DNA from: Spirometra erinaceieuropaei
Taxonomy: Eukaryota > Platyhelminthes > Cestoda > Diphyllobothriidea > Diphyllobothriidae
Direction: 5' to 3'
Assembly: GCA_902702965.1 (NCBI GenBank)
Contig: CACRXP010000175.1
Coordinates: forward strand, 2,521-66,520
Length of the DNA: 64,000 bases
This document shows, piece after piece, positions 57,783 through 64,000 of the stretch. Position 1 is the first letter of the stretch, and each line of letters starts with the position of its first letter. The notes beneath the pieces were generated by a model that was given only the letters and a program-made list of their open reading frames with translations, was not told the DNA's origin and made no database searches. Both the position numbers and the translations under genes were made by a program.

Positions 57783-58540
57783 TGATGGCGTGGAAGGCGA
57801 GGTGGGTGATCGAACAGGCAATAAGAGTGCCTTCGGCGGGCGAGGGCCGGACTGAGAGCACAGCAGCGGCGACAGCAGGGGTGCGGCGATAAGCCAACTA
57901 CTAACAATGACAAGGACGGCAGAGCGGCGGTCTTCTCACCTCGGTTGGCGTCGAAAAGCGAGCACTGAGAGCGTGACAACGTCTGGACGGGAGGAGGGCT
58001 GCGAGAGTAGCTCTAATCAGTTGGGGATTGGCTTGTAGAAGAGCGTTGAGACGAACTTTTGCCGGTAACGGGTAATCACACTCAGTACGATGACCCCATC
58101 CTAAACGAGAGGTATAGATACGGTGCGACTTGGTTTGCCAAAAGATGATTGCGAAATTAACCACTACTGCTAAGTACTAAGTAACGAGGTTAGGCATCTT
58201 AAAACAGGGCATATCACAAACCTTAATGGAGAGTGCGTAGAGGTGATTGACCATGACGTGGTTCGGGGGAGGCAACAGATTGGGGTCACAGTGCACGCCA
58301 ACGTCTTTGTTCAAAATACCCTTCAGAGTAAAAGAGGTCGGGTGAGATGGCGGAAAACAGAGAAAAAGTTGTTGCAGAGATCAAAGTGACCTGAATGATT
58401 TTGTTTATTTAACTAAAGTCGACAAAGGAGGAAAGAGACCCGACCCGGAAATCAATGTGCGATCTGCGGACAGCAGTGGGAGCTCTGGGCTTTTAGCCAG
58501 CACCTGTGCTGAAGAAGGAGACACGATCGCCGGGACAAGA
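57783..58540. other. No recognisable gene
   Basis: Mixed composition. No motif or repeat family recognised. Confidence 0.4.
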
Positions 58541-58660
58541 GCTTTATTAGCTTTACGTTTCGGATTTCTGCTCGAACCCATCACCAGAGACAAAAGCAGA
58601 TACGTGTGTCTCTGATGATGGGGTTCGAGCAGGAGTCCGAAACGTCGGGCGAATAAAGCT
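58541..58660. repeat. Penelope-like terminal hairpin with hammerhead-like core
   Basis: Arms 58541-58592 and 58607-58660 are inverted copies with a 14-bp spacer. The right arm has CTGATGA at 58612-58618, then TG, a 6-bp stem (gggttc/gagtcc, 58621-58638) around a gagcag loop, then GAAAC at 58639-58643. This is the order of a hammerhead ribozyme core. From general knowledge, Penelope-like elements carry such motifs in their terminal repeats. Two extra bases before the stem make activity doubtful. Confidence 0.6.
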
Positions 58661-59694
58661 CCTTACCCATGACTGCTTCCTGGGACTCGCCTCTTCGCTT
58701 CCATTGACAGTACCTGTGCTGTCAGTGTGATAAATCATTCAGAAGGTCTCCGTTCCATTCCCCATAGCTGCCTCCATCTCTACCTCTCAACCTGCGAGTG
58801 AGATGAAATACGCTGACAGGGAAATGCGAAATATCCCCCTCTGTTCCGTCACTCTCCCTATCATCCATTTCATCAACCATATCTCTCTGGACCATTGCTG
58901 GCCTAGGCGGGCATATCCAGAACGTCAGTAGAGCCTTCTTTTATCATCGGCAGCAGAAGGGAAGTGAATAGGACAGAGGGAACACAACAACTGAGAGTGT
59001 GAGAAACTCAGAACACCATGGTGGATACAAGATCGAACAGCAATATCTCCAGACAAAAAAGGCCATGGACATAATGGGGGAAATAGGGGGGGGGGGGGGT
59101 AGACAGACCTGGAGGAGTTGGGGAGGAAGGAGCGGAGGCTGATTGATCGATCCGATGCCCGGGGCAGGCGGCCCGAGAGGCGGAAGACGCCGGGGTGAAA
59201 AGGGCGCCTTCAGGCCGTAGACGTCCTTTGGCTGCTCGGGAATAAAGCAACCATATTCGCCCGGGGGTGTTCGGCTCTCAATCTGCGCAAACAACAAAAA
59301 CAAGGGCGAAAACTCAAAGTAGTTTGGCGTTACCATCACAAAAGAGCGCATCACATTCGCGGTATGAGCTTGGAGGGCGAGGGGTATGGCGAGACGACTG
59401 CAAATTTCGATGTGGCAAAATATCGGGCTGTACCAGAGGAGGCATGCCCCAGGCTTTCATAACGACGACTCGGATTCCAGCTGGGTGGGAATGCCATAAC
59501 GGTTACATTAAGGAGCCATTGCAGCCTAACTTCCATTTCTCCAGTCACTCCAAAATACTCCCACGAGGACCGACCTACCCTGTCAGTTAGCAACCATCCA
59601 AGCCACGACTCTTGGTGAGAATTTCCAGCGCGTTAGATCTGTTACAGCGGGGGAGTCACCATAAACAATCAAGCGCGTTTAAATTTATCAAAGG
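58661..59694. other. No recognisable gene; G run
   Basis: A G run lies at 59086-59099. A module with 'gggaatgccataacggttac' and 'aaggagccattgcagcctaa' at 59483-59530 matches 3604-3653 and is probably part of a dispersed repeat. Confidence 0.45.
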
Positions 59695-59945
59695 ATAACT
59701 CCGTCCTCTTCGGAGGACGGAGATTCAGGCTGCAACGGCTCCTTCTTAAGGCGACCTCTATGGCACTCCCCCCCCCCCCCTCAGCTGGAATCCGAGCCGC
59801 CCCTTTCGTGTTTCTTTAAAACCTAAGTCCTCTGTGCGTTGCATGCGCAGACGGTCTCTCCTCCGGTCTTCTGGACTCTGTCTTGACAGCCAGCTCAGGT
59901 GGGAGAGGGAGGGAAGAGTGCAACAGACGCGGCACGAGTCACCGT
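59695..59945 (+). repeat. Family B-related composite repeat
   Basis: Starts with an inverted module (ggctgcaacggctccttctt), then a C run, 'cagctggaatccgagccgcc', 'cttctggactctgtcttgac' and 'gagtgcaacagacg'. It lacks the right half of the core. Confidence 0.65.
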
Positions 59946-59989
59946 CCTTGTGTCCATCAGGCACATCGCTGGTGTGTCGCTTCAGCTTC

Positions 59990-59994
<5 letters not shown>

Positions 59995-60034
<40 letters not shown>
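59995..60034 (+). repeat. (CT)n microsatellite
   Basis: An uninterrupted CT dinucleotide tract of about 40 bp. Leu-Ser and Arg-Glu repeat frames across it are artefacts. Confidence 0.95.
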
Positions 60035-60037
<3 letters not shown>

Positions 60038-61224
60038 GTGTTTCAGTAGACTGTTCGAACCTGTCAGCCAATAGGACGCAGTGACTGAATGAAAAAGTCG
60101 GCCATTAAGCAGGCGCGGGGGGGGCGGGGGAGGCGGCACCGAATATTAGCCCGATATTTCACGGGGATTGCAGTAGGAAAAGGAACATTGATTCAAACGT
60201 GTGAGGCGACGGACTCTGGCGTGGGGAATGAGAAGGCCCCTTGAAGCAACCCACGCCTGCCCGAGAAGCGGTCCACGAAGAGACGGTGCAATCGGGAGTG
60301 TCCCGCAACGGAGCTCAGTAAAAGGACAGCGCACGAAGTGACTTCTGCCGCCGCTTTGAGACTTGCACACCACTGCTTATTCACGTTAAAAGGAAAAAAA
60401 ACCGATTCGTTTGCGGATCGTGGCAGAGCGTGCGATGTAGGGTTTGCGCACCATGACGGCGGTCAGCACAACGCAAATCACACCACCCAAAGCCGAATTA
60501 CAACCCCACGCCTCCCTGTCCCGAACGGCTACAGGCACTGCTCAACGGTTTTCTGTGGGCGAAGAATCAGTCATGGCAGACAGTCGTTGTCACGCGGCCA
60601 TTGAGAAGTGCTAAAAGTTGTTAATTAATCCGGCCCACGCCTCAATTAACAGCTTCGTTTCACAAGGAGAGTTGAGTTCATTCAAAGCTAACTGTCGAAA
60701 CAAGCCCCTCCAAGTGTTGGATGCAGACACGGCAGTCTCCCCTTACTTCTTGTGAGTCCATGTCAGAAACAGTGCCCTTTGCAGGGGTCAGAATGTCTCC
60801 TTATAAAAGAATACAGAAGAACTAAAGAGGACACCAAATAATGCCCCAAGTCAAGGGGAAGGAGACTTGACTGGCATATTTTGGCCGCCAAGTTAATGAC
60901 TTACAGCAAGGCGAAGTAAGTGATGAATTGCTGTGACGAAAAACGGAGTAATTAGCATAGAGCACTGGGGCTGTTTTAATGTTTGTTTATTGAAGATTCA
61001 TGTCACCCCGGCGGCCAACTAACCGGGTAACTCAGTCCTCACTGCGTAGATCGAGTGACTGGCTGGAGGACCGATAGTCGGGCCTAATGGTTCCCTCCAA
61101 ATGCGGCTTTTATCTCACTCCAGTCCACGTGAAAGCCTGGGGCACAGCGCAGTGACAGGTCGTATGTGTAGCACGTGTAAACAGTGGCTGATTAGCTTCG
61201 TCCGTCACTGCGACCGGGCCCGCC
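60035..61224. other. No recognisable gene
   Basis: Unassigned sequence with a G run at 60116-60128. Only short frames. Confidence 0.4.
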
Positions 61225-61390
61225 CACGGCCGTCCTGACCCAGTCTTGCCATCAAGCTTACGTGGGTAAGAGGGGGAAGTGCGGTAGATGCTGTGCAAGT
61301 CTATAAACCAAGGCATCTGCAAGTCGCTGTCGCTGTGCCCGCTGTGCTGCGTTGTACATGGTGAACATCGCAGTTAACGACGACCTAACT
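61225..61390 (+). repeat. Family B dispersed repeat
   Basis: Shows 'cgtcctgacccagtcttgcc', 'agtgcggtagatgctgtgca', 'agtctataaacca', then 'tggtgaacatcgcagttaac' and 'gacgacctaactgcc'. Confidence 0.7.
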
Positions 61391-63143
61391 GCCACAGATT
61401 CAAGCGAGGGTTAAGATGGCCCTTTTCAAAGCCTATTCGGAAAAGGAAAGCAGGGGAGCTCTGAGTGGGAACTGCCGTTTCTTTGTATTTACTGCCGATT
61501 GGTGCAGGCCAAGGTCACGCGTGTGTGCTTGTGCGTCCGCGTGCTGTCTGCTGCGAAAGGCACGGGAGAAAATTGCCCTGTGGAAAAACTGAAAAAAAGC
61601 TCTCGATTTTGACATCAAACAAACCAAGTATAGCCGGGCGCACAAACCGCAGGCTTTTCAGGAAAATCGGAGCGGATTTGGCTCCAAAAGTCCTGATGTG
61701 CAAATTAATGGTAGTTTGTAGCATGAAAAGCGGTAAGAGGGTTGGTGCATAAGAGGCAGTTTTGGCGCATTAAAAATCGCAAGACGTAAACACCTAGATG
61801 GGAGCGAGGATCGCTTACATGGCCTTATCCGTGGAACAGTTGGCCTTGCGCTAAATTCCAGGAAAGGGTGCCTATTCCCTGACCACAGCCCAAACAATAA
61901 TCTGGCCGAAATTTATGCTAAGACCCCTTTCTGGTCCCGTGGCCAGGAGGCGGGGCGGAGAGTGACACATAAGCGATCCTTGCCTAGATGAGGAACACCC
62001 AAGGATAGGCAACTGCGTTTTTCTGTAGTGCCGTGAAACGAAGTCGTCAAAACTACGTTTTTCTGCTGTCGACTGATGGGTGAGTTGGTAGGTGGGATTT
62101 CCAATTCTGGCAAGGCCTCTTCACGGCAAATTATATATAAAAAAGCCGCGTGCAAAAGTAAGCAGGACGTGCCAAAACAGGCTACAAGACGATTTCATTC
62201 GACGGACAGCAAGCATGCATCCTTGTGTTCGTTAAGTCGATTCCCGAGGAAGATTAGCCAATCTTTGTAATTACCGAATTGCATTCTGGAGGAACACTTA
62301 CTTCCAGAATGTGGTCTTGTTTCTTGACAAGCCCGCGAATTGAGGGCGGGGCAGGTGCCCACATATGTGAGGAGCTCAGTGTTAATAAAAACTTTCAAGA
62401 ACTGCCGACGCCTGACAGTGTGAATGAGCATCGAATTCGATGAGTCATTCCGGCGTACAACAGTGGACACTACTGACAACATAGCGCATATTGAAAATGT
62501 GAGGGATGGCTTCAGTTACAACAGCATACATTAGTGCTGAGTGGACACAGGAATTTCGTAGGCGAATGTCCCAGAAGTATGAGTGTCATAACGCCTACGA
62601 CTGAAATATGCATTCCTTGGACAACGACCCGACTCTCCGACTGTGGTATCCGATTAATCTTCATTTATGATGGCGGGAGGCAAGGAAGAAACTTTCAAAA
62701 CAAGCTTGATTTTGTGCTTAATAACCACATAGATCAGTCCTCCATGGAGATTTTGCCATTTCCATGCCTGACAGACTTACTAGTGATGGTTCAACCACTT
62801 TACCTTACCGAATATGCTTTGAAACAAAGTCCCCTAGAGAAAAAAAGCTTCTTAAGCCTCACATGAATTTCTGGAAGCTCACCAGTCGCAAACCGAGTGC
62901 CGAACGTGATGGACACAGGCCGCCGACTTGCGCAGCATCTTACGCACCCCTACTCGCGCAGGCCCGGTAGCAGGAGGCGGAACCGGATGCAGTGGCCGAC
63001 AAAACTAGACAGCTCGCCTACGAGTGCTACAGCCGACTTGGTTACCGCGCAGTGTACTGTTTCTTTTTTCATAAAAAGGGGCGGCCCCGATCTCACGTGA
63101 ATGGGAGCGCAATAAAGGTCACATGCATAGGGAGCCATCGGGT
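61391..63143. other. No recognisable gene
   Basis: Frames such as 61465-61752 and 62534-62866 on the plus strand have no recognised motif. No repeat of the families here was seen. Confidence 0.4.
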
Positions 63144-63382
63144 CGGACTATCGGCTCCCCAGCCAGTCACCTAGTCACACGAGGACCAAGTTGGTCCGTC
63201 AGGCCAACATTGGTACATTGCTTAACTATGTGACCTGTGGTACATACGTTCTTCTGATTCAAGGCTGACGACGAAAAATAGGACACCTCGATCGCCCCAC
63301 GGTCTAGAAAAAACTAGTATCCATGTTCCTCATCAAAACGCGTTAGTCGTAGTGGCTTTCGAAGCCGCATTTGTTTTCTCCT
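63144..63382 (+). repeat. Direct repeat, copy 1
   Basis: Pairs with 63645-63966. Shared: 'gactatcggctccccagcca' plus gtcac, 'cgtcaggcc', 'ttcaaggctgacgacgaaaa', 'ggtctagaaaa', 'tccatgttcctca' and 'gtggctttcgaagccgcatt'. Confidence 0.8.
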
Positions 63383-63644
63383 AATATGACGCCTGTGCCA
63401 GTCGCGCTCGTATACGAGCCCTGGGATGTCCTTTTTGAGGGCTGTTTCGTGCGAAATAAGGGGGCCAGAATGTGTGGCCCACGTAGACGCGTCTTCAGTC
63501 TCAGCAACCACGGTCGAAATTGCCTTTACTCAACGAGTGCGGAGAAAGTCCGTCCATAAACACAAACGAATTCGAGAGTCGACGCTGTACGTCCCTCTCC
63601 CCTTCCAGACAGTAGCAGTTCTCGTCGACTCTGCTCAGCGCCAC

Positions 63645-63966
63645 TGGGTCTGACTATCGGCTCCCCAGCCAGTCACATAAGGCCCGAGTTCGCCCGTCAG
63701 GCCGATAAATCAGGTTCTGATATTCGGTATTGCTACTACTTTTAGTTACTATCCGTTCGTCATGAATGTTTACACTCCGTCTTAACTAATTGACCTGCAG
63801 TACATCCTTTCTTCCAATTCAAGACTGATGAGGAAAAGAAGGACCCTTCAATCACACTACGGTCTAGAAAACCCAGTACCCATGTTCCTCAACAAAATGT
63901 ACTCCCTTAAAGCATCAAAACGTGTTGGCCGCAGCGGCTTTCAAAGCTGCATTTGTTCTTGCCTTG
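63645..63966 (+). repeat. Direct repeat, copy 2
   Basis: Same order of blocks as copy 1, with an extra segment near 63715-63780 and another near 63897-63920. The copies differ at roughly one site in eight to ten by eye. Confidence 0.8.
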
Positions 63967-64000
63967 TTTAATTTCCGAGAAAATTAATGCGCGAACTTGG

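Noticed and set aside
57120..57979. Long open frames across 57331-57782
   Set aside because: They are open only because the gap of N bases contains no stop codons.
59834..60139. Leu/Ser-rich and Arg/Glu-rich frames
   Set aside because: They come from the (CT)n tract.

Overview
The window looks like a gene-poor, repeat-dense stretch of a eukaryotic (animal) genome, most likely a flatworm and probably a tapeworm of the Spirometra/Dibothriocephalus/Schistocephalus type. That is an inference from the kinds of retroelement present (LINEs with an AP-endonuclease and a C2H2 zinc-finger-like tail, Penelope-like GIY-YIG fragments, CR1/jockey-like RT) and from one gene with short exons and 1.4-2.3 kb introns. 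No bacterial operons, ribosome-binding sites or rRNA were seen. Most short open frames lie inside repeats or look like chance.

Host gene. Three spliced + strand exons at 20695-20785, 23114-23272 and 24666-24845 have GT/AG borders, compatible phases (1 then 1) and together give about 143 residues matching the second half of the BAH domain and the start of the ELM2 domain of metastasis-associated (MTA, NuRD complex) proteins. A further candidate exon lies at 28337-28796, but its phase does not join directly, so a linking exon is missing. The 5' exons were not found and the rest of ELM2, SANT and GATA-finger exons were not found; they may lie outside the window.

Retroelements. 9.1-10.2 kb (+) holds an internally deleted LINE. 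11.64-15.15 kb (-) holds a long copy of the same family, interrupted by a tRNA-Arg-like SINE with a 13-bp target duplication. Tail and RT fragments of that family lie at 15.15-17.3 kb. A second LINE family is split at 42.55-44.83 kb (+) around a SINE cluster and is present at 45.64-48.87 kb (-), where its frame carries a 12-Asp trinucleotide tract and ends in degenerate zinc-finger motifs. 49.41-50.78 kb (+) is a 5'-truncated CR1-like element sitting in a 160-bp (TAC)n array, with an RT frame broken by a single stop. Penelope-like fragments lie at 35.55-35.89 (-), 36.47-36.88 (+), 53.63-53.70 (-) and 58.54-58.66 kb; the last is a hairpin carrying a hammerhead-like core.

Other repeats. There are large fold-back palindromes of about 0.9-1.0 kb (34.2, 52.2, 55.85 kb, one nested in another), with a shared loop that in two copies keeps an open frame. 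There is a compact 179-bp MITE with perfect 22-bp inverted ends at 6.73 kb, an inverted duplication of about 0.7 kb (30.84 and 38.30 kb), a family of at least twelve unnamed short repeats (family B), a tRNA-Ser-like SINE head at 21.6 kb, a degenerate interstitial telomere-like tract at 41.0 kb and several simple repeats. Two assembly gaps (31914-32040, 57331-57782) break the sequence. The remaining stretches hold nothing I recognise.
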